A DNA stretch of 64,000 nt, from contig JAIQFO010000006.1 of NCBI GenBank assembly GCA_020073215.1, forward strand, positions 100,253-164,252, given 5' to 3'. Within the stretch, counting starts at the first letter, position 1. Every line of letters begins with the position of its first letter. Origin of the DNA: Terriglobia bacterium. GTDB taxonomy: Bacteria; Acidobacteriota; Terriglobia; Terriglobales; Acidobacteriaceae. Of this stretch, positions 1 to 8,646 are shown one piece after another. Made by a program: the position numbers and the translations under genes. Under the pieces are notes generated by a model. The model saw only the letters and a program-made list of their open reading frames with translations. It had not been told where the DNA came from and made no database searches.

Positions 1-1752
1 GAACTGCGCGTCTGCCCACTTCGGAGCCCGCGCCACTGCCGCCTCGAACTGCGGCGCCGCTCCCTTCCAATCTCCCGTCTCAAACAGTGCCAGTCCGAGC
101 TCGTAGCGTCCCATGCCGTTGTCGGGAAGCAGTTGCGACGCTTTCTGTAGTGGAGGAATCGCCTCGGCGTAATTCTTCAGACGCGCCTGCGCCATTCCGT
201 ATTGCATGTTGGCGACGGGCATGTTCGGCTCCTCCGCCAGCACACGCTTCAGAAGAGGAATGGCCTCCTGATAGCGAGCATCTTCGACGTCGAACATTGC
301 GTCGTGCAGCAGGTTCGAAACTTCAATCTTGGTTTTGGGATCGACGCCGATGAGCTTCTCACCATCGCGCGCCGCACCCGCGGAGGATCCCACATACCCG
401 AGCGCCTGCAACTTCTGTATCTGTTCGGCATCCGGCTGAGCCAACTCGACCAGCGTCTGGCTGGTTCGCGACCGGAAGTCGTCCAATTGGGAGGCGATCG
501 TATCGGCGACCGCCTTAGCCCCGCCCGCCAGGTTGTGCGCCGCCTCGGGATCGAGGGACTGGTTATACAGTTCGCGTTCCGGCGCGCGAATGTAGAGATA
601 CTTTCCTGAGCGCAGTGCGCGCAGAGAACTCCAGCCAAAGGCGCGATGCGGATAGTCGGTCTCCGCGTAGGCGGACCGGTCTCCCTCCGCCGCCCCAGTC
701 TCCACCGCCCCAGTCTCCGTTGCCCCACCGCCGTGAGGGCCAACCTTCGGTCTCATCCTCATCATTGCGGAGAGCGACTCGCCCTGCATTTCTTTTGGTA
801 CCGGCAGTCCGGCCTCTTGCAGAATGGTAGGCGCCACATCCACCAGACGCACACGGGCGTCGACGCGTTTGCCCGCCGCATGCGAGGCCGGCAGCTTGAA
901 GAGGAGGGGCACGTGCAGCGTTTCGTCGTAAAGGAAGATTCCGTGCGTGTTCTCGCCGTGCGCACCCAACGACTCTCCGTGGTCGGCCATCACCGCAATC
1001 AGCGTTTCGTCGTAAAGACCATGCTTGCGGATCTCATCCAGCAATTTCCCCACGGCCGAGTCGGCGTAGGCGATTTCACCGTCATAAGGCTGCGCAGCGA
1101 ATCGTGCCCTGAACGGAGCAGGTGGATCGTAGGGATCGTGCGCGTCGTAAAGATGCACCCACAGGAAAAAGGGCCCGTTCGGCAGCTGGCTGAGCCAGGC
1201 CAGCGCATGATTCACGACGTCGTCGGCGCGCCGCTCGACCGACTTGTAGCGGTCCATGCCATGCCGCCGCAGGTGAAAGCCGGCATCATAAACTTCGAAT
1301 CCGCGATCGAACCCAGGCGCTGTCCCATCCAGCGGATCAAGAATCAGCGATCCGACAAAAGCGCCGGTGTGATAGCCCTGCGCTCGCAAGAGATCCGGCA
1401 GGTAAGGAAGCCGCGCCGAGAGCGGGATGCCGAAGTCGTTGACCCGATTGAACTGCGGATAGGTCCCGGTCAGGATCGTGGTATGTGATGCGGTGGTGAT
1501 GGGAACGTGCGCGTAGGCACGCGTGAAAGCTACACCCTGCCGGGCCATCGCATCGAGATTCGGAGTCAGCCCGCGCTTCGAACCAAGGAAGCCCATGCGG
1601 TCGGCACGGGTGGTATCGAGCGTGATGAGGATGATGTTGGGATGCGTGGAATCGACCGGCGTGACAGCGGGCTTGCGAGGAACACGAGGCGCCTGTGCCG
1701 CAAGGCACACCTCGAAAATCAGCAGCACCACCAGAAACCGAAATACCCGCAT
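1..1752 (-). CDS. Sulfatase-like hydrolase with C-terminal TPRs (partial)
   Basis: The gene enters from the left edge and its 3' end is outside the window; the 584 visible codons are open. An N-terminal hydrophobic segment ending near AAQA suggests export. An alkaline-phosphatase-superfamily (sulfatase-type) domain follows, with a metal-binding LITLDTTRADR segment near residue 45 and an ADHGES segment near residue 290. The usual sulfatase CxPxR site is replaced by TTASHTTILTG, so a Thr rather than a formylglycine would be the nucleophile. Sulfate ester cleavage is therefore doubtful and the substrate is unknown. The last ~120 visible residues form TPR-like helices (AIPLLKRVLAEEPN, AIPPLQKASQLLPD). 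The ATG at 1752 has no clear ribosome site and sits just after a terminator-like hairpin. Confidence 0.85.
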   Translation of the reverse strand, partial: MRVFRFLVVLLIFEVCLAAQAPRVPRKPAVTPVDSTHPNIILITLDTTRADRMGFLGSKRGLTPNLDAMARQGVAFTRAYAHVPITTASHTTILTGTYPQFNRVNDFGIPLSARLPYLPDLLRAQGYHTGAFVGSLILDPLDGTAPGFDRGFEVYDAGFHLRRHGMDRYKSVERRADDVVNHALAWLSQLPNGPFFLWVHLYDAHDPYDPPAPFRARFAAQPYDGEIAYADSAVGKLLDEIRKHGLYDETLIAVMADHGESLGAHGENTHGIFLYDETLHVPLLFKLPASHAAGKRVDARVRLVDVAPTILQEAGLPVPKEMQGESLSAMMRMRPKVGPHGGGATETGAVETGAAEGDRSAYAETDYPHRAFGWSSLRALRSGKYLYIRAPERELYNQSLDPEAAHNLAGGAKAVADTIASQLDDFRSRTSQTLVELAQPDAEQIQKLQALGYVGSSAGAARDGEKLIGVDPKTKIEVSNLLHDAMFDVEDARYQEAIPLLKRVLAEEPNMPVANMQYGMAQARLKNYAEAIPPLQKASQLLPDNGMGRYELGLALFETGDWKGAAPQFEAAVARAPKWADAQF

Positions 1753-1753
1753 A

Positions 1754-1784
1754 GAAAAAGGGAGTCTAGCATAGCCAGACTCCC
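1754..1784 (-). terminator. Intrinsic terminator after the TonB-type receptor gene
   Basis: On the minus strand an 8-bp perfect stem (GGGAGTCT / AGACTCCC) with a 9-nt loop is followed by five Ts. It lies 23 nt after the receptor stop codon and ends almost on the ATG of the next gene. Confidence 0.7.
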
Positions 1785-1806
1785 GGGATTTCGTCCAGAT
1801 CATCGC

Positions 1807-4800
1807 TCAGAAAACAAACTTGAGGGAGAGATTCATATTACGTGGGCCGCCTTGCGCGATCACTGGATTGCCAGCAGCTACGTCAGACGTTTTACTGATC
1901 TGGCCGAAGTTGCCGCCGCTCGATGACGTGCAGAGATTCCCCGTCACAACATCGCACGTGGTGAGGGTATTGTTTGGAAAGTAATAGAAATTCCCGCGGT
2001 TCAGGACGTTAAAAACCTCCCAACGCAACTCGACATTGAGGTGCTCGGAGATCTTCGTGTTCTTTGCCAGCGTCATGTCCCACTGCGCCAACCCCGGGCC
2101 AATCAGTTGGTTGCGATGGACATTGCCTACCGTGCCGACGCAGGGAAAATAGAACGGAGACGCCGGGTCGCCGTATGGCAGGGTGTCTCCTGGGGAACAA
2201 GGATCCGGAGCCGAGCCATCGGAGTAATGTTCGACGACGTACAAGTCTGGATTGCGTTTCTGGTACCGGATGGGAGTTCCATCCCACGACGGGCGGATAC
2301 TGGTACCACTCAGACCTTGTCCCGAATGGTCATTGCCGCTCAGGGTTGGGGTGAAAGGTCGCCCACTGATGGCGGTTAAGACCGTGCTGATCTGCCATCC
2401 ATGGCCGAACCAATGACCCAGCGGGCGGATACCGGGCAATGCATAGACGCCGCTGACATTGAAGTTGAGGCGCACGTCGTGGTCACATAGGCCACGATTA
2501 TCATTGATGTTGGCGGTGGCCAGCGCCGTACTGCCCACGGGATTGATGTTGTTGAGTTGCGGATAATCTCCAACAGCCCCGCCGCGGTTGACCGAATTGT
2601 TGTCGAAGCACTTACTCCACGTCAGGTTGTACGCAGTATCAATGCCGTGCCATCCGCGCTGGTTGAACGAAGCCTGCAGACTATCGTATTGCGACGATGC
2701 CAGATTGGTTGCCTGAATCACGTGGCGGAACGTGGGAACGGGCACGTCGTTAACGATGGTTGTGTAGACGCTCGACAACGGCCGGGACGGGTCGCACCCG
2801 TTTCCGACGCAGTCCGTTCCCACCGGCGTAGCGTTCAGATCGCGGTAGATGAGCAGATCGCGCCCGCGCTGTCCGGAATAGCCGACTGTCAGCACGCTGT
2901 TCCGCGCAACGTCCCGCTGCAAACTGAGATTTATGTTGTGGTATCGAGGCGTCTTGAAATTCCTCACCACCGAAAAAGCATTGTTCGGGAGTTGATTCGT
3001 CGGACTCGGGCCGTAGAGGGGGCCGACGAGCGCGGAATCAAAACAATTGTAGTCTCCCACACCGGTGGTGGGGTCGAAGCAACCGCTGCCCAGGACGTAA
3101 TCCGTTTGATTAGGAGGAAGGAGGGACCCGCCTCCAAGGGCAACGTTTGAATAGTTCGTCACATTGAAGAAACCCAGATTCGCTTGTGTGAACACTCCCG
3201 TGCGCGCATGGGCGAAACTATAAGGGGAAGCAAACGCCCCAAAGTTCGCAACGTCATACGTCAATGAATAGCCCGCTCGCAACGCGGTTTTCCCGTCGCC
3301 GAAAATATCCCACGCGAATCCAAGATGCGGCCCAAAGTTGCGGTAGTCTACGTTGCTGATTCCGTTGGTGCCCTTTCCCACTTGCACCACGCCGGTACTG
3401 CTACCGGGGATGAAGTTCGCTTCCAGATTGTTCTTGTCACGCATGGTGCCATTGATGTCGTATCGCAAACCATAGCTCAGCGTGAAATTCTTCCTGATTT
3501 TCCAGTCGTCCTGGGCGTAGAACCCGACCGAATTCTGGTAGATGTGCCGGTGCGTGTCGCCAAAACTCCGGTCGGCAAGGTCAGCCTTGCCCAGAAGCAA
3601 TTGCTCTACATCGTCCGCAACACCTGAGTTAATCGGCGCATAGTAGCTGAAGTAGCCAAGTGCAAGCCCGGTGCGCGCCTCATTGCGGATGCTGTTGGTC
3701 ACGGCTCGCTGGAAGTTGCCGCCGATCTTGATGGTGTGGTTTCCCTTGACCCAGGAAAAGTGCTCCGACCAGTCATAGGTGGCGTCCGGCTGGGTCGACA
3801 GTGGATAGCCCTGAACCCCGCCAATATAGCCGCCGTAGCCCAAGTGATACATGTAAACGTACGGAACGCCAAAGTCCGCGGGGCCTAGAGGGCCGGTATC
3901 GATGCCCAGGCTCTTGGGATCGATCTTATTGTTAGGCCCCAGCACTTGCGAAAAACGTGTGTAGCCAAAGCGGCTTTCCAGGATCTTCGCCGTGCCGAAA
4001 TTCTTGGTCCAGCTCAAGCCGAGCATCTGAGCCCGCGTGGGGGCGACTGAGTTGAACAGATCCGGATTGCTGCCGGCGGCAGGCAGGCCCGCATAGGGCG
4101 GCGCGCTCTGGAAGCTGTCCCCAAAAATGTATCGTACCGCAATCGAATTGCTGGAATTCACTTTTAAATCGAACTTAACGCCGAAGCTATTGGCGCTGGC
4201 AACCGTCGGTGTGCTGGTAATAAAGTTGCCTGTATCCGTGATCGGGAAGTAGTTCAACAGAGTCTGCCCAACCGGATCGACCGTAAGGTCGTTCGCCGCG
4301 ATATCCGCAAGCGCAGCGTTCACGTCCGCAGTGGAAGGCACGGACCGTTCGGAAACGGAAGAAGATTTGTAGCGCTGCCCCTCGTAGTATAGGAACAAGA
4401 ATGCTTTGTCCTTTACGAGCGGCCCTCCAATCGTGCCGTTAAACTGGTTATTGTGGATGCTGGTCGCCTGGCATTCACCCGGAGACCCGCAGTTATCAAT
4501 GTTGTGTTTCCCGAAATAGTTGATGGCATCGCCCAAGCCGCTGTGATTTACCCACGTCCCCGACCCGTGCCAGGAGTTGGTGCCGCTCTTCACATTGAGC
4601 AGGATGGGAGCCCCTCCCTTCACGCCAAATTCGGAAGACGGCGTCTCCTGGACACTGAGTTCTTGGATCGCCTCGGGAGGAAATATAATCGCCGGAATAC
4701 CGACGATGCCGGTTTGACCGATGGCCGAGTCGCCGTAGTACCGGTCGTTGTTGTACAAGCCATCAATGAAGTAATTGTTGGAGGTAGTACGCGACCCGTT

Positions 4801-5325
4801 GATGCTGACCGCAAGAAAGCCGCCGCCAGGCGTTCGTTGCACGCCGGGAGTGATCGCCACCAGCGAATTGAAATCGCGTCCGTTGAGCGGGACGTTCTCG
4901 ATCTTTTCGCTGTCCACATAGTTGTTGTTGTTGGGAGAAAGATCGACCAGCGGAGCAGCTCCTTCCACCTCCACCGTTTCCGTTCGCTGTCCGACCGGCA
5001 ACTTGAAGTCAGCGTGTGTAACCGCGCCGGTTAGGACTTCCGCCGTTTGCACCAGCGTCTTAAATCCCGGTGCGGTGGCTGTGACCTTGTACTTGCCGAT
5101 GGCCAGGTCAGGGACGCGGAAGCCGCCACTACTGGTCGTGGTCGCGGTACGCTTCTCAGCCGTGCCCAGGTTTTCGACCGTGATCGTGGCGCCCGCAACG
5201 ACCGCTCCGGACGTGTCCGTGACCTCGCCCGAAATCGTGCCGGTAATGGTTTGCGCAAGACTCAGCAGGCTCAAACAGATCAACAACAGAGAACCAACGA
5301 CGGAAAGACCCCACCGCGACTGCAT
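1807..5325 (-). CDS. TonB-dependent receptor, Oar-like, with carboxypeptidase-regulatory domain
   Basis: A 1172-residue outer-membrane protein. Residues 1-25 are a signal peptide. Residues ~27-110 are a carboxypeptidase-regulatory-like beta-sandwich (GEVTDTSGAVVAGATITVEN). A plug-like region follows (VPLNGRDFNSLVAITPGV), then a long beta-barrel part rich in aromatic strands, ending in Phe (SLKFVF) as outer-membrane barrels do. Such Oar-like receptors are abundant in Acidobacteriota and are thought to take up large organic ligands or to help surface adhesion; the ligand cannot be read from sequence. I chose ATG 5325 because AGGAGG stands 6 nt upstream (5332-5337) and the signal peptide begins there; an upstream in-frame start at 5379 adds a charged, non-signal stretch. 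A terminator hairpin follows the gene. Confidence 0.9.
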   Translation of the reverse strand: MQSRWGLSVVGSLLLICLSLLSLAQTITGTISGEVTDTSGAVVAGATITVENLGTAEKRTATTTSSGGFRVPDLAIGKYKVTATAPGFKTLVQTAEVLTGAVTHADFKLPVGQRTETVEVEGAAPLVDLSPNNNNYVDSEKIENVPLNGRDFNSLVAITPGVQRTPGGGFLAVSINGSRTTSNNYFIDGLYNNDRYYGDSAIGQTGIVGIPAIIFPPEAIQELSVQETPSSEFGVKGGAPILLNVKSGTNSWHGSGTWVNHSGLGDAINYFGKHNIDNCGSPGECQATSIHNNQFNGTIGGPLVKDKAFLFLYYEGQRYKSSSVSERSVPSTADVNAALADIAANDLTVDPVGQTLLNYFPITDTGNFITSTPTVASANSFGVKFDLKVNSSNSIAVRYIFGDSFQSAPPYAGLPAAGSNPDLFNSVAPTRAQMLGLSWTKNFGTAKILESRFGYTRFSQVLGPNNKIDPKSLGIDTGPLGPADFGVPYVYMYHLGYGGYIGGVQGYPLSTQPDATYDWSEHFSWVKGNHTIKIGGNFQRAVTNSIRNEARTGLALGYFSYYAPINSGVADDVEQLLLGKADLADRSFGDTHRHIYQNSVGFYAQDDWKIRKNFTLSYGLRYDINGTMRDKNNLEANFIPGSSTGVVQVGKGTNGISNVDYRNFGPHLGFAWDIFGDGKTALRAGYSLTYDVANFGAFASPYSFAHARTGVFTQANLGFFNVTNYSNVALGGGSLLPPNQTDYVLGSGCFDPTTGVGDYNCFDSALVGPLYGPSPTNQLPNNAFSVVRNFKTPRYHNINLSLQRDVARNSVLTVGYSGQRGRDLLIYRDLNATPVGTDCVGNGCDPSRPLSSVYTTIVNDVPVPTFRHVIQATNLASSQYDSLQASFNQRGWHGIDTAYNLTWSKCFDNNSVNRGGAVGDYPQLNNINPVGSTALATANINDNRGLCDHDVRLNFNVSGVYALPGIRPLGHWFGHGWQISTVLTAISGRPFTPTLSGNDHSGQGLSGTSIRPSWDGTPIRYQKRNPDLYVVEHYSDGSAPDPCSPGDTLPYGDPASPFYFPCVGTVGNVHRNQLIGPGLAQWDMTLAKNTKISEHLNVELRWEVFNVLNRGNFYYFPNNTLTTCDVVTGNLCTSSSGGNFGQISKTSDVAAGNPVIAQGGPRNMNLSLKFVF

Positions 5326-5518
5326 GTCATGCCTCCTCGGAACGTCCTGGCTGTCACGCTCGATAGTGATGGGAACCAAGTTTAACGTTCATCACGAGAA
5401 AGTCAACACCATCGGAGAACAACATCCGGTGACTGGCGGTCAACAACGCTCAACAAAATGTGAAGCGCCCGCGGAATTCGCGGTGTCTTCCGCCAGCGGC
5501 AGTGGAGGCCAGACGAGG

Positions 5519-5734
5519 TTAACCGAGCGGCGAATCGGTCATGCGGAAACGGGTGCGGACGTGTTCGGAGAGCAGTTCGACGGCATCGCGATTGGCCACG
5601 GGATCGGCCTTCGCCAGATATTTCATCGCTTCCACCAGCATCTTCTGACCGTCCACGTAGCGGGGATCGGTGGTGCGTTCACGCCTCTTGCGAGACATGT
5701 CCGGAGGAACAGTGATGGTAAACACTTTAGCCAT
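5519..5734 (-). CDS. Small conserved-looking hypothetical protein
   Basis: A 71-residue soluble, charged protein (MAKVFTITVPPDMSRKRRER...). It opens with a short beta-strand-like segment, then a basic patch and an amphipathic helix (GQKMLVEAMKYLAKADP). GGAG lies upstream of the ATG. It stands alone between the LolA-like gene and the TonB-type receptor. I do not recognise a family. The reading frame looks genuine because its composition is protein-like and no better frame overlaps it. Confidence 0.55.
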   Translation of the reverse strand: MAKVFTITVPPDMSRKRRERTTDPRYVDGQKMLVEAMKYLAKADPVANRDAVELLSEHVRTRFRMTDSPLG

Positions 5735-5832
5735 GCGAACTCCACTTTCGGAGACTCTTGTGCAGTATATAGTCCCGGCCAGTCTTTTTCAGCTTGTTTC
5801 TCTTGCCGTGGATTCTTGTACGATTCTGACCC

Positions 5833-5882
5833 GTAGAGACGCGGCTTGCCGCGACTCCGTAGGCGGGCAAGCCCCGTCTCCG
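5833..5882. repeat. REP-like palindromic repeat
   Basis: The segment 5833-5858 (GTAGAGACGCGGCTTGCCGC...) matches, in inverted orientation and at 25 of 26 positions, the sequence at 7174-7199. It is followed by a degenerate inverted half (GGCGGGCAAGCCCCGTCTCC). It is a GC-rich intergenic palindrome of REP type. Confidence 0.65.
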
Positions 5883-5901
5883 CAGCACTCCGATCCTCTG
5901 C

Positions 5902-6642
5902 TTAGCCTTGTGGAGAGATGAATTTCGTCTTCCCAGTGGTCTTCAGCTTGAACGCGTTCTCCGGAAGCTTTTGATTGATCTGGATATCCGAATACTTTGC
6001 CAGGCGGTAGTCGCCGCCCGGCTCGAATAACTGTTGCTGCACCAGGACTCCCTTGGCCGAGTCGATCCAGAGCCAGATGCGCGCGATGTTGTTTCGCAAA
6101 CGGGTGGATTTCGGAATCAACTCCAGTTTCGCGGCCGCAACCCCGTTAGCGGTCTCCTGCCCCAAGAACTTCACGTCGTAAGACTTCAGCAGATCGTGCC
6201 CGCCGCCGCCGAAGCCGAGCGCCAGAAAGCTCTCGACGTCGCCACGATTCTTGCCGGGATTGTACTCGTTGACCTGATCGATCTTCGGCTGGTACACCTG
6301 AACCTTGCCGCCGCTGTAGATGACGTACTTCTTGTCGGGCTCGGCAAAGTCGGCCGCCATCTGGATTTCGCCGCCTTCACGCCGGAAATAAATCTTGCCC
6401 TTCTGGGTCTCGGTTTCGTCGACCACCTTCTGATATTGGTCGGTGACCACGCTGGCCTCGGTGGTTCGGAAGTTTCGGGCAACGCCATCCATCTGCGTGA
6501 GAACCTGTTCGAGCCCGGCAGATTCGCTCTGCGGCCACGCGGCCGTCGTCAACAGCCCGCCAACCACCAGGGCCCCGAAAAGAGGCGCTTTCAGCACGCC
6601 TCTGATTCGGTGAACTCTGAAACCTTGAAACTTCGAAACCAT
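5902..6642 (-). CDS. LolA-like outer-membrane lipoprotein-sorting protein
   Basis: A 246-residue exported protein of the LolA/LppX-like fold. After a signal-type hydrophobic segment (LFGALVVGGLLTTAAWPQ) come features typical of the family: LEQVLTQMDGVARNFRT, a GKIYFRREGGEIQMAADF strand pair, and a C-terminal KLPENAFKLK motif. The role in the family is carrying lipoproteins or lipids across the periplasm. It lies 12 nt downstream of the membrane protein gene at 6655-7095, so the two probably share a transcript. The annotated ATG at 6642 falls in GAAAC-type repeated sequence; an in-frame GTG at 6597 would put the signal peptide right at the N terminus and may be the true start. Confidence 0.75.
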   Translation of the reverse strand: MVSKFQGFRVHRIRGVLKAPLFGALVVGGLLTTAAWPQSESAGLEQVLTQMDGVARNFRTTEASVVTDQYQKVVDETETQKGKIYFRREGGEIQMAADFAEPDKKYVIYSGGKVQVYQPKIDQVNEYNPGKNRGDVESFLALGFGGGGHDLLKSYDVKFLGQETANGVAAAKLELIPKSTRLRNNIARIWLWIDSAKGVLVQQQLFEPGGDYRLAKYSDIQINQKLPENAFKLKTTGKTKFISPQG

Positions 6643-6654
6643 GAAACCTTCCTC

Positions 6655-7095
6655 TTACTCTTTTTCCACCCAGACTTTGTAACTCTGCAGATGCCCAGAA
6701 GGGTCCTTGACCGTCTCGACATTGGTAATGCGGACCGCGCCGGAGATCGGCTCGATGATCTGCTCCAATTGCCGGCTAACGTCGCCGCCCCCAGACGCAT
6801 TCACCGCCGAGGCCTGGATCTGATAGATAAGCTCGCCCTTGGCGCCGGGAACCACCACCACGCCGGTCAGATGCGGGATGCGCTCGACCGGTTTGTCCTT
6901 GTAATTGATGAAGTGCGGCGAAACAAAAACAAACAGGAGAATCAGCGTGACCATGATGTCGTAGTGCAGGCTGCCCCGCTCATACGACCAAAGAATGTAT
7001 CCGCGGATTGTGCGCCACATCGCGCCCATGGGAGAGACGGCTCTTTCAAGCGCCGTCGAGGCTTCGGGTTGTTGCCAGTGTATTTGGGAATTCAT
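6655..7095 (-). CDS. Single-pass membrane protein of unknown function
   Basis: A 146-residue protein with one clear transmembrane segment near residues 48-63 (IMVTLILLFVFVSPHF). It has a cytoplasmic N-terminal part and a soluble C-terminal domain that begins with a VVVVPGAKGELIYQIQA strand pattern. It precedes the LolA-like gene by 12 nt and follows serS. The pairing with a LolA-like protein suggests a role at the envelope, but I do not recognise the family. Confidence 0.65.
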   Translation of the reverse strand: MNSQIHWQQPEASTALERAVSPMGAMWRTIRGYILWSYERGSLHYDIMVTLILLFVFVSPHFINYKDKPVERIPHLTGVVVVPGAKGELIYQIQASAVNASGGGDVSRQLEQIIEPISGAVRITNVETVKDPSGHLQSYKVWVEKE

Positions 7096-7173
7096 GGGAT
7101 ATCAAATCTTCGGTTACCGCCCGGTAGAGACTGGACCTGCACCGTCTCGGCTTGCAGCGGGTCGGGGGCTGTG

Positions 7174-7199
7174 GGAGACGCGGCAAGCCGCGTCTCTAC
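7174..7199. repeat. REP-like palindromic repeat (inverted copy)
   Basis: A near-perfect palindrome (GAGACGCGGC / GCCGCGTCTC around AA) between serS and the membrane protein gene. It is an inverted copy of the repeat at 5833-5858. It lies directly after the serS stop codon and may also serve as a transcript end or stabiliser. Confidence 0.65.
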
Positions 7200-8488
7200 G
7201 GAACAGCTACTGGAATCCGGTCCGTGCCCATATAAGGTTGCAGCGCCTCCGGAATGCGCACGCTGCCGTCGGCCTGCTGATAGTTTTCCACGATGGCAAC
7301 CCAGGTACGTCCTACCGCGAGCCCGCTTCCGTTCAACGTGTGCAGGAATTCCGTCTTGCTCTTCCCTTCCGGACGATAGCGGATATTCGCCCGCCGCGCC
7401 TGAAAACTTTCGAAGTTCGAGCACGAAGAAATCTCGCGAAACAGGTTCTGCCCCGGCAACCAGACTTCAATGTCATAAGTCTTGGCGGAAGAGAATCCCA
7501 TATCGGCGGTGCACAACGTGACCACGCGGTAGTGCAGGCCGAGTTTCTGCAGCACGGTTTCCGCGTTATGGGTCAGCTTCTCCAGTTCCTCGTACGAAGT
7601 CTCCGGACGCGAGAACTTCACCAGTTCCACCTTCTGAAACTGGTGCTGACGGATGATTCCGCGCACATCCTTGCCGTACGATCCGGCCTCGCTGCGAAAG
7701 CACGGAGTGTACGCGGTCAGCGAAACCGGCAAGCGCGCCGCGTCGAGCACTTCATCGCGATAGAGATTGGTCACCGGAACTTCGGCCGTCGGAATCAGCC
7801 AGAGACTCTTTTCGCCGTGCGGCACGCGAAACAGATCCTGCGCGAACTTCGGCAATTGGCCGGTGCCGTACATCGACTCGGAGTTCACCAGGTACGGCGG
7901 CAGCACCTCCGTGTATCCATGCTCTCGCGTGTGCAAATCGAGCATGAAGTTGGCGAGAGCCCGCTCTAGTCGCGCGCCCAGCGCCCAGTACACGGCAAAG
8001 CGAGCGCCGGTGAGCTTGGCGGCGCGCTCCAGGTCGAGGACTCCGAGTTGCTCGCCCACTTCCCAGTGCGGTCTGGGCTTGAAATCGAAATGCGGCGGCG
8101 TGCCCCAGCGGCGCACTTCGACGTTATCGGCTTCGCTTGTCCCTACCGGCACGCTGGCGTGTGGAATATTGGGGATTGCCGTCAGAATTTCGCGCAGGCG
8201 CCCTTCCTGTTCGGCGGCCTTCTTTTCGGAGTCCTGAATCTGCTCGCGCAACTCTTTGGTCTTCTGGATCTGTGCTGCGGCGTCCTCGCCGCTCTTCTTG
8301 AGTTTGGCAATCTCCTCGGAAGCGCGGTTGCGTTGTGCCTGTAAAGTTTCCGCTGCGGTAATCGCCTGGCGGCGCTCGCCATCGATGGCGCGAAAGTCTT
8401 TCAGAACTTCTGCTGGGTTCATGCCGCGCTGTCGCAGCTTTTCTTCCACCAGCGCCAGGTTGTCACGCACAAAGTTCAGATCGAGCAT
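7196..8488 (-). CDS. serS: Seryl-tRNA synthetase
   Basis: A 430-residue class II aminoacyl-tRNA synthetase, which charges tRNA-Ser (and tRNA-Sec) with serine using ATP; the length is normal for the family. Residues ~1-105 form the tRNA-binding coiled-coil arm ([22 protein letters not shown] start; alternating Lys/Glu/Gln heptads). The catalytic core carries motif 2 ([14 protein letters not shown]) and motif 3 ([19 protein letters not shown]), and ends with the usual PYMG segment. The ATG at 8488 gives the canonical SerRS N terminus. The gene is a housekeeping anchor for the chromosome. Confidence 0.97.
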   Translation of the reverse strand: MLDLNFVRDNLALVEEKLRQRGMNPAEVLKDFRAIDGERRQAITAAETLQAQRNRASEEIAKLKKSGEDAAAQIQKTKELREQIQDSEKKAAEQEGRLREILTAIPNIPHASVPVGTSEADNVEVRRWGTPPHFDFKPRPHWEVGEQLGVLDLERAAKLTGARFAVYWALGARLERALANFMLDLHTREHGYTEVLPPYLVNSESMYGTGQLPKFAQDLFRVPHGEKSLWLIPTAEVPVTNLYRDEVLDAARLPVSLTAYTPCFRSEAGSYGKDVRGIIRQHQFQKVELVKFSRPETSYEELEKLTHNAETVLQKLGLHYRVVTLCTADMGFSSAKTYDIEVWLPGQNLFREISSCSNFESFQARRANIRYRPEGKSKTEFLHTLNGSGLAVGRTWVAIVENYQQADGSVRIPEALQPYMGTDRIPVAVP

Positions 8489-8543
8489 TGTGCATTAACT
8501 TTAGCTGAAAGAGGCGGGTCCGTGCACGCCGGCCAAAGTCTTG

Positions 8544-8616
8544 AACCGCAGAGGACGCGGAGATCGCGGAGATTTTCTGCCATTTCTTCTCCGCGATCTC
8601 CGCGCCCTCTGCGGTT
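8544..8616. repeat. Large inverted repeat upstream of the phosphatase gene
   Basis: Two 29-nt arms (8544-8572 and 8588-8616) pair with a single mismatch around a 15-nt loop. The outer bases are AACCGCAGAGG / CCTCTGCGGTT. It lies in the divergent gap between serS and the PafA-like gene. It could be a REP/MITE-like element or form a strong hairpin in the leader. Confidence 0.75.
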
Positions 8617-8646
8617 AACGTCTTTTCTACGGTAAACTAGCTCGCG

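Noticed and set aside
6034..7521. 495-codon plus-strand frame
   Set aside because: It runs antisense across three minus-strand genes with good family or membrane features.
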